In this document: positions 1-5,713 of the stretch, piece by piece
Layout: each line of letters opens with the position of its first letter
How positions within the stretch are numbered: position 1 is the first letter of the stretch
Assembly: GCA_900554985.1 (NCBI GenBank)
Contig: USJQ01000016.1
Location: forward strand, 1 to 11,419
Direction of reading: 5' to 3'
DNA: 11,419 nt
Origin: an uncultured Collinsella sp.
GTDB lineage: Bacteria; Actinomycetota; Coriobacteriia; Coriobacteriales; Coriobacteriaceae
Notes under the pieces: model-generated
Database searches by the model: none
Seen by the model: the letters and a program-made list of their open reading frames with translations, nothing else
What the model was told of the DNA's origin: nothing
Made by a program: the position numbers and the translations under genes

Positions 1-81
1 AATCTCGAATTCGAGGAAAAGTGTCGAATGTTGTGACGGTTTTCGTGTCCGGCGCGGGTGAGCTTCGGTGTCGTCTGGGGG

Positions 82-87
82 TATAAG
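82..87 (+). promoter_or_regulatory. Possible -10 box for the membrane-protein gene
   Basis: TATAAG matches the -10 consensus at five of six positions and lies about 40 bp before the ATG at 129. I see no convincing -35 box at 16-18 bp spacing, so the call is weak. A perfect 12-bp palindrome, CTCGAATTCGAG, lies further upstream at 4-15 and might be a protein-binding site or chance. Confidence 0.3.
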
Positions 88-128
88 ACTAGCGAGTGTT
101 TATTTGCGAGGCCTAAGGGGCGCCCCGT

Positions 129-995
129 ATGGATATCGATAACTTTGAATGGTGGTATAGCGAGGGCGAGGCTCCGGACGAGGAGTGGGACGAGCCCGCG
201 TCTCGTGACGCGTCGAGCGACGAGGGCGAGACCGGCAACGATGCCGTCGAGACGGATGCCGCTTCCGACCTCGCCGAGCCCCTAACCTTTGAACAGGCCT
301 GGGCCCAGGCCGAGGCCGACGAGGCAAAGGCCGATGCCACGGCCACGCTGGGTGAGCCGGCAGACATGTCCATCTCGCCGGCAAAGACCCCGCAACCGCG
401 CCACACCATCGACCCCGGCAGTACAGCATCTTTCAGCATTCTCGACGTGCCCGCGCAAGGCGCCCAGGCGCCTGCACCCACGCATCGCCCCGACCTGGCT
501 CGTGAGGAAGACGCGGGCCGCCGTTCTCCACTCGGCCCCATCCTCATCGCCTTCATGGCTGGCGTTATCGCCTGCTCGGCAATCGGCAGCATCTGGGGTC
601 ATGTCGAGCAGCAGCGCCAAGACGCCGCCAAGGTCGAGATGTCCGTCGAGCAATCGCTCAGCCGCACGCGCTCGGTGCGTGTGACGGTCGAGGTTAAGGA
701 CGGCGCGACGTGGGATACCGCGCGCGGCGATAGCCAAATGCTCGTCCATATCGTGGGTCGTACACTCAAGGGACAAGCAATCGACGAGTACCAATACGTT
801 AATTCCGAAGGTGACGGCATCGAGCTCAAGCCCGGCGACTACGAGCTCACGGTCGATGAGCCGCCCGTCGCCACCGACGGCACGCGTTACCGCGCCTCAA
901 AGCGCATGGTTCCGGTGAGTTTTAATTCGCAGGCGCCCGACACGGTCGATAGCGCGCCGCAGGGCGGGTTTGACCTTTACGCTATTGCTCAATAA
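129..995 (+). CDS. Unknown single-pass membrane protein with acidic N-terminal region
   Basis: I do not recognise this 288-residue protein. Residues 1-75 are very acidic and low in complexity (many Asp, Glu, Ala), and residues 76-135 are Pro/Ala-rich and probably disordered. A single hydrophobic segment covers about residues 136-157, preceded by an Arg pair (131-132), which suggests a cytoplasmic N-terminus and an exported C-terminal half. Residues 180-270 alternate as in beta strands (RSVRVTVEV, then KPGDYELTV) and resemble a small extracellular beta-sandwich, but no family can be named. The start at 129 follows an AAGGGG ribosome site at 115-120. There is no signal peptidase site, so it should stay membrane-anchored. 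The next gene begins 79 bp downstream with its own strong ribosome site. The coding call is firm; function is unknown. Confidence 0.8.
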   Translation: MDIDNFEWWYSEGEAPDEEWDEPASRDASSDEGETGNDAVETDAASDLAEPLTFEQAWAQAEADEAKADATATLGEPADMSISPAKTPQPRHTIDPGSTASFSILDVPAQGAQAPAPTHRPDLAREEDAGRRSPLGPILIAFMAGVIACSAIGSIWGHVEQQRQDAAKVEMSVEQSLSRTRSVRVTVEVKDGATWDTARGDSQMLVHIVGRTLKGQAIDEYQYVNSEGDGIELKPGDYELTVDEPPVATDGTRYRASKRMVPVSFNSQAPDTVDSAPQGGFDLYAIAQ

Positions 996-1074
996 CTGCG
1001 CCCGCCGCTCAACCCCGCCGCCAAGAGTGGGACAATATCCCTCGACACTGTTGTTCACTATTGGAGGAAGTAGC

Positions 1075-1899
1075 ATGTCCACCGTCACTACCATCAAGCG
1101 CGGCGGCCTTACCGCGGCCATCGATTCCATGGGCGCCCAGCTCACGAGCCTTGCCCTCAACGGCAATGAGTATCTGTGGCAGGGAGACCCGGCCTTTTGG
1201 GGCAAGCACGCGCCTATCCTGTTCCCCATCGTGGGATCGCTGCGCAACAATACGGCGACGTCTGCGGCCGGCACCTGCGAGATGGCGCGCCACGGCATCG
1301 CACGCATCGTCGAGCACAAGATCGTCGAGGTGTCGGAGGACGGTTCGTCCGTTACCTACGAGCTCACCGACACGCCCGAGTCGCTCAAGGCCTTCCCGTT
1401 CCACACCGGCGACGTGGACCTGCCGTTCTCGGTGGGCGGCCACCCTGCATTTAACGTGCCTGCCCCCGGTGCCGAGGACGAGACGTTCGAGGATTACGAG
1501 CTGGCGTTTACCGAGGCTTGGACCAACGAGGCCCCCATCATCACGCCCGATGGCCTTATGACGTTCGAGGGTAGCTACAAGGCCCCCGATAACTCGGACG
1601 TGCTGCCCATCACGCACCGCAGCTTCGATAACGACGCCATCATGTTCACCGATACCCCGGGCTCTACGCTCACGCTGCCCGGCCGCAAGTCGGGCCACGG
1701 CGTCAAGATCGACTTTGAGGGCTTTAAGTACATTGGCGTGTGGTCTGCCGCCAACGACGCTCCGTTTGTGGCGCTCGAGCCCTGGACCGGTCATACCACC
1801 ATGGACACCGAGGACGACATCTTTGAGCACAAGGTCAACACCATTACGCTGGCGCCGGGCGAGACGGACGTCCGCAGCTTTAGCGTCACCCTGCTCTAG
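1075..1899 (+). CDS. Aldose 1-epimerase family protein (LacX type), internally shortened
   Basis: This 274-residue protein belongs to the galactose mutarotase-like family, whose members interconvert alpha and beta anomers of sugars or sugar phosphates in the cytoplasm. Family landmarks are clear: YLWQGDPAFWGKHAPILFP (33-51), RHGIAR with His73, GGHPAFN with His123, and ALEPW with Glu235. By comparison with GalM-type enzymes, the two His residues and the Glu are the likely catalytic residues. The start at 1075 is chosen for GGAGGAAG at 1063-1070; an in-frame ATG at 970 would overlap the previous gene. The protein is about 20-25 residues shorter than usual LacX-type homologues. The loss sits at residues 110-111, where PFH runs straight into TGDVDLPF and the expected strand pair is absent. 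It may be a natural variant or an inactivated copy. Confidence 0.87.
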   Translation: MSTVTTIKRGGLTAAIDSMGAQLTSLALNGNEYLWQGDPAFWGKHAPILFPIVGSLRNNTATSAAGTCEMARHGIARIVEHKIVEVSEDGSSVTYELTDTPESLKAFPFHTGDVDLPFSVGGHPAFNVPAPGAEDETFEDYELAFTEAWTNEAPIITPDGLMTFEGSYKAPDNSDVLPITHRSFDNDAIMFTDTPGSTLTLPGRKSGHGVKIDFEGFKYIGVWSAANDAPFVALEPWTGHTTMDTEDDIFEHKVNTITLAPGETDVRSFSVTLL

Positions 1900-1931
1900 A
1901 GGTTCCTCCGTTCTGGCGAACGGCGGACCGG

Positions 1932-2018
1932 TCGACGCTGCGCACCACCCAGAGCGACAATTTGTCATTCAAAAGGCAAGGCATGACCAGAAGGTCTATG
2001 CCTTGCCTTTTTCATGCC
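1932..2018. repeat. 87-bp intergenic repeat, copy 1
   Basis: This 87-bp segment is repeated at 9336-9422 with 83 of 87 positions identical by direct comparison. It runs from TCGACGCTGCGC to TTTTTCATGCC and contains the terminator-like hairpin listed separately. It begins about 30 bp after the epimerase stop, just beyond an imperfect hairpin (CCGTTC at 1908-1913 with GAACGG at 1918-1923). Identity with copy 2 ends at 2018, where copy 1 runs into the palindrome that holds the IS110 element. The length, position after genes and dyad symmetry fit a dispersed extragenic palindromic repeat; its family is not known to me. Confidence 0.85.
1971..2012. terminator. Bidirectional rho-independent-type terminator in repeat copy 1
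   Basis: AAAAGGCAAGGCAT (1971-1984) and ATGCCTTGCCTTTT (1998-2011) are perfect 14-bp inverted arms. The inner GACC AGAA GGTC extends the stem to 18 bp with one bulged T. Five T residues follow on the + strand (2008-2012), and the A-run gives four T residues on the minus strand. It should end transcription from the epimerase gene and also stop transposase transcripts arriving from the right. Confidence 0.75.
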
Positions 2019-2043
2019 TAGTCGTTGGGTGTTCCTATAGTTT

Positions 2044-2049
2044 TGTCAA
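2044..2049 (-). promoter_or_regulatory. -35 box in the right end of the IS110 element
   Basis: On the minus strand this is a perfect TTGACA just inside the right end. In the integrated element it points outwards with no good -10. In a circle joining right end to left end, it would stand 18 bp before TACAGT at 3439-3434. IS110 elements are known to form such a junction promoter. Confidence 0.6.
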
Positions 2050-2058
2050 CCGTCGGGG

Positions 2059-3192
2059 CTACTCCCGGTAGGGCACCCGGTCGCGCATCACGGCGTATAT
2101 CGCCCTGAGCCGCTTCCTCGCGACGGCCTTGAGCGCCCGCCCGTGCCCCATGCCCCGCGCCCTGCAGGCCCGGTAGTACTCGCCGTAGCGCCCCGAGGAC
2201 CTCACCAGGCTGTTGCACGAGAAGATCAGCAGGGACTTGAGCCTCGCGTCGCCGCGCCTGGACGCCCTGACCGACCTCACCGACGTTCCGGAGCTCCTCA
2301 CCCTCGGGGCTATGCCGCAGTACGAGGCCAGGTGGTCGTGGTCCGGGAACCTCCCGATGTCGACCGACACCGCGAGCTGCGCCGCGGTCCTCGGGCCGAT
2401 GCCGGGCACGGTGAGCAGGCACGCGTAGGTCTCGTCGCCCTCGAGCAGCGCCGCCGTCTCGGCCTCGAGGGCCCCGGCCTCGTCGAGGGCCTCCGATATC
2501 CGGGCGGCCAGGAACCTGACCTGCCTGTTCTCGGCCTCGACGAGCGCCGGCGGGGGCGCGGTGGAGGCGGCCGCGGCCTCCCCGGCGGCCTCGGCCCGCG
2601 GGCCCCCGGCCCCGGAGCGGGCGATCCCCCACGCCCCGCCGAACCCGGCGAGCCGCTCCAGCCACCGCCGGTCCGACAGGTCGACCGCGGCCTCGAGGGC
2701 CGGGCAGGACTCGAGCAGCACCGCGCGCAGGCGGTTCTTGTCCCTGGTCGCGCAGGCGACGACGTGGTCGCGCTGCGACGAGAGGGCGCGGGCGGCCTCG
2801 AGGGCCTCGCCGCGGCCCGGGACCCCCGACAGGGAGTCCGGCACGCCCAGGGCGGTCCGCGCGATCACCGCGGCGTCGCGCTCGTCGGTCTTGGCCTCGC
2901 CGGCGAACAGGCCCGCGGCGCGGCTGGCGGCGAGCCCGGGCAGGTGGGCGACCCCGAGCCCCGCGGCGCGGGCCCGCCTCACGGCGAGGGACCCTATGTT
3001 GCGGAACTGGTCGACGACGACGAGCGTGCCGGCGGGCGCGGAGGCGAACAGCGCGTCGAGCTCGGCCTCCCTGTTGCGGACGGGGGCGCTGGCCAGCACC
3101 TCCCCGTCGCGGTCGATCAGGCAGGCCCAGTGCGATGACTTGCCGACGTCCAGGCCGAGCACGGCCGCGGGCCTGGTGGATGGCGCTTTCAC
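2059..3192 (-). CDS. IS110-family transposase (RNA-guided serine/DEDD recombinase)
   Basis: The 377-residue product has the two IS110 domains. The N-terminal RuvC-like DEDD domain shows GLDVGK with Asp15, VVVDQ with Asp61 (where many relatives have Glu), and KTDERDA with Asp103 and Asp106. A coiled-coil, Ala/Glu-rich middle follows. The C-terminal Tnp domain has LLTVPGIGPRTA (helix-hairpin-helix) and ASYCGIAPRVRSSG, where Ser300/Ser301 lies in the region of the family's catalytic serine. The GTG start at 3192 is chosen because GGAAGG lies 8 bases upstream. An in-frame ATG at 3246 has no ribosome site and would run through the folded RNA leader. The gene looks intact and ends at a TAG 29 bp from the element end. 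Its GC content is visibly higher than its neighbours', which suggests acquisition. Confidence 0.95.
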   Translation of the reverse strand: MKAPSTRPAAVLGLDVGKSSHWACLIDRDGEVLASAPVRNREAELDALFASAPAGTLVVVDQFRNIGSLAVRRARAAGLGVAHLPGLAASRAAGLFAGEAKTDERDAAVIARTALGVPDSLSGVPGRGEALEAARALSSQRDHVVACATRDKNRLRAVLLESCPALEAAVDLSDRRWLERLAGFGGAWGIARSGAGGPRAEAAGEAAAASTAPPPALVEAENRQVRFLAARISEALDEAGALEAETAALLEGDETYACLLTVPGIGPRTAAQLAVSVDIGRFPDHDHLASYCGIAPRVRSSGTSVRSVRASRRGDARLKSLLIFSCNSLVRSSGRYGEYYRACRARGMGHGRALKAVARKRLRAIYAVMRDRVPYRE

Positions 3193-3204
3193 GGTGGTAT
3201 CCTT

Positions 3205-3223
3205 CCGGTAGTCGTTCGACCGG
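3205..3223 (-). other. Leader hairpin just before the transposase start
   Basis: CCGGT and ACCGG pair around the nine-base loop CGAACGACT (minus-strand reading), ending one base before the GGAAGG ribosome site. The hairpin could limit transposase translation. The loop's AACGACT also occurs in the outer target-palindrome arms at 2020-2026 and 3480-3486, which may be meaningful or chance. Confidence 0.5.
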
Positions 3224-3230
3224 ATGGCCT

Positions 3231-3428
3231 CCCCCTCGGCACTCACATTACCAGCCGCGGCACCTGCCCGGCACTTTCCTATCAGCCGTCGGGGGCGGCG
3301 CGTCCCGCGCCGGCAGCACCCAACGGGCCCTCTCGGGGGCAGGGACGTTCGGCCGTGCGCGGGCGCCCGGTCGGCGGCCCGTTCTGGGCGCGCCTCAATC
3401 GTAGCCCGAGACGGTCCCGGGCTGACAA
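3231..3428 (-). ncRNA. IS110 bridge RNA with target and donor loops
   Basis: The leader folds as bridge RNAs do. (i) A 5' stem-loop, AGCCCG with CGGGCT (3423-3403). (ii) A target loop: stem 3363-3352 with 3314-3304 (11 bp, one bulged A) enclosing GAACGTCCC (3350-3342), cap hairpin GCCC-CCGAGA-GGGC (3340-3327) and CGTTGGG (3325-3319). (iii) A donor loop: stem 3295-3285 with 3240-3231 enclosing ATAGGAA (3282-3276), a cap hairpin at 3272-3254 and GTAATG (3251-3246). GAACGTCCC equals the top strand of the left target, and CGTTGGG is complementary to the right target CCCAACG. ATAGGAA equals the right element end (2038-2032), and GTAATG is complementary to CATTAC at the left end (3442-3437). Transcript ends are estimates. 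The fold and matches are seen; the function is by analogy with IS621. Confidence 0.82.
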
Positions 3429-3433
3429 TTTCG

Positions 3434-3439
3434 ACTGTA
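3434..3439 (-). promoter_or_regulatory. -10 box in the left end of the IS110 element
   Basis: TACAGT on the minus strand matches the -10 consensus at four of six bases. It would sit 18 bp after the TTGACA of the right end once the ends join in a circle, and about 10 bp before the 5' stem-loop of the bridge RNA. In the integrated copy no good -35 stands upstream, so expression may be low until excision. Confidence 0.55.
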
Positions 3440-3441
3440 AT

Positions 3442-3486
3442 GGACGTTCTTGTTTGACTAGTCGTTTAAGAACGTCCCCAACGACT
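3442..3486. repeat. Remaining part of the palindromic IS110 target site
   Basis: GGACGTTCTT (3442-3451) and AAGAACGTCC (3468-3477) are perfect inverted arms around a 16-base centre that includes the 8-bp palindrome GACTAGTC. The right arm continues to 3486, giving AAGAACGTCCCCAACGACT. Its missing mirror, AGTCGTTGGG, lies across the insertion sequence at 2020-2029. Before insertion the site was a hairpin-forming repeat with arms of about 19 bp. The right arm still carries GAACGTCCCCAACG (3470-3483), an unoccupied target in the opposite orientation. Confidence 0.82.
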
Positions 3487-3513
3487 GCCAATCGTTTTCA
3501 GTTCGTAAACTTG

Positions 3514-3539
3514 TATATATGCATCTTATATATGCATCT
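3514..3539 (+). repeat. Tandem 13-bp repeat upstream of the amino acid importer operon
   Basis: TATATATGCATCT occurs twice without a gap or mismatch, 67 bp before the start of the binding-protein gene. Each unit holds the palindrome ATGCAT and AT-rich sequence unlike the surrounding DNA. It is well placed for an operator or to supply the -10 region of the operon promoter; I cannot fix a -35/-10 pair. ArgR-type sites are one speculative identity because they contain TGCAT-like half sites, but the spacing does not fit a standard ARG box. A further inverted repeat, CCTGTT (3564-3569) with AACAGG (3590-3595), lies against the ribosome site. Confidence 0.55.
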
Positions 3540-3606
3540 GCTGGAAGTAACGCTGAGCGGTATCCTGTTAAGTCGTTAGCGTACGATTCAACAGGGAAGG
3601 CAGATT

Positions 3607-4533
3607 ATGCATTCTCCCCAACAGCGCGGCATGCAGACCCAGCCGGTGTGCAGCCGTCGCATCTTTTTGGGTAGCGCTCTCGCTGCGAGCGCTTCCGTCG
3701 TCGCCGGCGCGCTCGCCGGCTGTCAGCGTCCGTCCACGCTCAAGGTGGTTCAGCCCACGACGGGCGGCGGTCGCGACGACCTGTCCGATTCCGTGATCGG
3801 CAAGGACAAGATCCGCATTGGCATGGAGGCGGCCTACGCCCCGTACAACTGGCAGGTTTCCGAAGCCAGCGAGTACACCATCCCCATCGACAACGTGCAG
3901 GGCGCCTATGCCGATGGCTACGACGTGCAGATCGCCAAGATCATCTGCAAGGCCCTCGGTGGCGAGCCCGTTGCCGTCAAACAGAGCTTCTCGGGTCTCA
4001 TCGATTCGCTCAACAACGGCCAGATCGACCTCATCATCGCCGGCATGAGCGCCACACCCGAGCGCGAGGAGTCCGTCGGCTTTTCCGATCCGTACTTTAT
4101 CGGCTACTTTGGCCTGTTCGTAAAAGAGGGCTCGCCTTACCAGAACGCCACCAAGCTCAGCGACTTCAGCGGTGCTACGGTCCTCGGCCAAAAGGACACC
4201 ATGCTCGATACCGTCATCGACGAGATCCCGGGCGTTGTGCACAAAAACCCGGTCGACTCCGTCCCCACGGTGTTTTCGAACCTGCTGCAGGGCACGTGCG
4301 ACGCCGTGACCTATAACACCGAGAACGAGAAGGGCTATATGGCCCAAAAGCCGGGCATTGTCCCCATTCATTTTGCCGAGGGCGAGGGCTTTAAGCAGGA
4401 GGTCACGACAAACGTCGGCTGCCGCAAGGGCTCGGACAAGCTGCTTAAGCTCATCGACAAGACACTCAAGGGCATTAACCAAGAGGAGCGCGACCAAATG
4501 TGGGACGCGTGCCTCGACCGTCAGCCGGCATAG
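3607..4533 (+). CDS. Amino acid ABC transporter substrate-binding lipoprotein
   Basis: This 308-residue protein captures a polar amino acid outside the cell for the importer encoded by the next two genes. The N-terminus carries a twin-arginine motif, SRRIFLG (16-22), a hydrophobic stretch, and the lipobox LAGC with Cys39, so it should leave folded through Tat and be lipid-anchored. The mature part is a bacterial extracellular solute-binding protein family 3 domain: IRIGMEAAYAPYNW at about 70, GYDVQIAKI at about 108, and the family signature LNNGQIDLIIAGMSATPEREESVGFSDPYF at about 136-166. The ligand cannot be told from sequence. The ATG at 3607 follows GGGAAGG (3594-3600); Met9 is a possible alternative. 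The permease gene begins 9 bases after the stop, with GGGAGG between them. Confidence 0.93.
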   Translation: MHSPQQRGMQTQPVCSRRIFLGSALAASASVVAGALAGCQRPSTLKVVQPTTGGGRDDLSDSVIGKDKIRIGMEAAYAPYNWQVSEASEYTIPIDNVQGAYADGYDVQIAKIICKALGGEPVAVKQSFSGLIDSLNNGQIDLIIAGMSATPEREESVGFSDPYFIGYFGLFVKEGSPYQNATKLSDFSGATVLGQKDTMLDTVIDEIPGVVHKNPVDSVPTVFSNLLQGTCDAVTYNTENEKGYMAQKPGIVPIHFAEGEGFKQEVTTNVGCRKGSDKLLKLIDKTLKGINQEERDQMWDACLDRQPA

Positions 4534-4542
4534 GGAGGCAGC

Positions 4543-5691
4543 ATGAAAACCATCAATCGCCTGGCCTCCTTTATCAAGGCCGACCACCGTTATGTATACC
4601 TGGGCACGAGCGTTATCGCGGCGCTCGGCCTGGCGTTTAGCCAACGCAACCCCACGTCGCTGAGCTTCTTGGCGCCTACGGGCGTGTTCCAAGACTGCCT
4701 CTGGGCGATCCTTTGGGCGTGGTTCGTCGTGTCGGCGGCGGCGCTGGCCACCAAGCTTATGCACTGGAGCGACTATCGCGTAAAGTCGCCGTTCGCATCC
4801 GAGCGTTGCCGTCGTGGCGCACGCCTGGGCAGCTACGTCGTGGTCGCCATCGCGGCAGTTTTCTTTATCGACCGCTGCGTCATGTCGTTTATCGACCTGG
4901 TACAGGTGAGTATTGTCTCGGACTCCAACCCCAGCGACTTTTTGTCGAGCCTGGTCTACATGACCTACAAGAGCGGGGACTTCTTCATTCGCGGTATCGA
5001 GATCACCATCGCGCTTGCCACCTTCGGCACCGTCATTGCCTTTTTCCTGGCGCTGCTTTTTGTGTTCCTGCGCATTCAGACCTTCGATCGCGTGGACAAC
5101 GACCTGGTGCGCTTCTTTAAGAGCATCGGCCGCGGCTTTGCGACCATCTACTCCACCATCGTGCGCGGCACGCCCATGATGGTCCAGGGTCTGCTCATCT
5201 ATTACGCGGGCTTCACCGTTTTGCGCGGCATGGGCTTCGAGACCGCTCAGGCCAACCAGATTTGGAGCACCTTCACCGCCGGCCTCGTTACCATCTCGCT
5301 CAACTCCACCGCCTACATGATGGAGGTCCTGCGCGGCGGCATCGAGTCCATCGATCCCGGCCAGGCCGAGGCAGCACGCTCGCTGGGCCTGTCGCAGTGG
5401 CAAGCCATGCGCAAAGTCGTGTTCCCCCAGGGCATTAAAAACGCGATCCCGGCGCTCACCAACGAGCTCATCATCAACATCAAGGACTCGTCGGTGCTCT
5501 CGGTCATCGGCGTGTTCGACCTCATGTACGCCACCACCACCGTCGCCGGCGTGTACTACCGCCAGATGGAGGTCTACTGCGTGGCGCTCGTGGTCTACCT
5601 GATCCTGACGCTCGTGGCGAGCCGCCTGCTCGAGGCCTTTGGCAAAAAGCTCGGCGCCGAGGCTCCGGTCACGCTGCCCAGCTCCAACTAG
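4543..5691 (+). CDS. Polar amino acid ABC transporter permease with N-terminal membrane extension
   Basis: The 382-residue product is the membrane channel of the importer. The family core (HisM/GlnP type, usually about 220-250 residues) starts near residue 145 at [17 protein letters not shown]. It includes [16 protein letters not shown] (206-221) and the EAA loop [20 protein letters not shown] followed by VFPQ (273-296), which docks on the ATPase. [17 protein letters not shown] (307-323) is also typical. In front of the core are about 145 extra residues with likely membrane spans at 16-32, 51-72 and 95-119. I infer these form a lineage-specific extension rather than a fused binding domain. 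Spacing on both sides (9 and 22 bases) indicates one operon. The ribosome site is GGGAGG at 4532-4537. Confidence 0.93.
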   Translation: MKTINRLASFIKADHRYVYLGTSVIAALGLAFSQRNPTSLSFLAPTGVFQDCLWAILWAWFVVSAAALATKLMHWSDYRVKSPFASERCRRGARLGSYVVVAIAAVFFIDRCVMSFIDLVQVSIVSDSNPSDFLSSLVYMTYKSGDFFIRGIEITIALATFGTVIAFFLALLFVFLRIQTFDRVDNDLVRFFKSIGRGFATIYSTIVRGTPMMVQGLLIYYAGFTVLRGMGFETAQANQIWSTFTAGLVTISLNSTAYMMEVLRGGIESIDPGQAEAARSLGLSQWQAMRKVVFPQGIKNAIPALTNELIINIKDSSVLSVIGVFDLMYATTTVAGVYYRQMEVYCVALVVYLILTLVASRLLEAFGKKLGAEAPVTLPSSN

Positions 5692-5713
5692 GCTTAAGAC
5701 GAGGAGAATCATC

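Larger units (their letters stand above)
2030..3441 (-). mobile_element. IS110-family insertion sequence with bridge RNA in its left end
   Basis: The element is about 1412 bp, read on the minus strand: left end near 3441, about 250 bp of non-coding leader, transposase gene, then about 29 bp to the right end near 2030. That layout matches the IS110 group, whose guide RNA lies upstream of the gene. There are no terminal inverted repeats, as expected. Boundaries come from the flanks. On the minus strand the left flank reads AAGAACGTCC (3451-3442) and the right flank CCCAACGACT (2029-2020). Joined, they rebuild the sequence still intact on the + strand at 3468-3486 (19 bp). The shared core is probably CC. 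With a two-base core the rebuilt site has three C residues where the intact arm has four, so the exact edge is uncertain by one or two bases. Confidence 0.88.

Noticed and set aside
4..15. CTCGAATTCGAG palindrome as a LexA-type operator
   Set aside because: The half-site spacing does not fit a LexA box as I know it, and a 12-bp palindrome can arise by chance.
1009..1968. A 319-codon open frame on the minus strand
   Set aside because: It is the antisense of the epimerase gene, with no recognisable motif.
2143..3138. A 331-codon open frame on the + strand within the insertion sequence
   Set aside because: It is a Gly/Arg/Pro-rich shadow of the transposase, whose DEDD and Tnp motifs show the minus strand is coding.
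2059..3246. ATG at 3246 as the transposase start
   Set aside because: It has no ribosome site, and translation would run through the donor-loop stem of the RNA leader. GTG at 3192 has GGAAGG at proper spacing.
2018..3466. CTAGTCGTT at 2018-2026 and 3458-3466 as a 9-bp target-site duplication marking the element ends
   Set aside because: Boundaries at 2030 and 3441 rebuild a 19-bp palindrome arm, place the junction promoter at 18-bp spacing, and agree with all four guide matches. The repeats are explained by the palindrome's own centre and arm.
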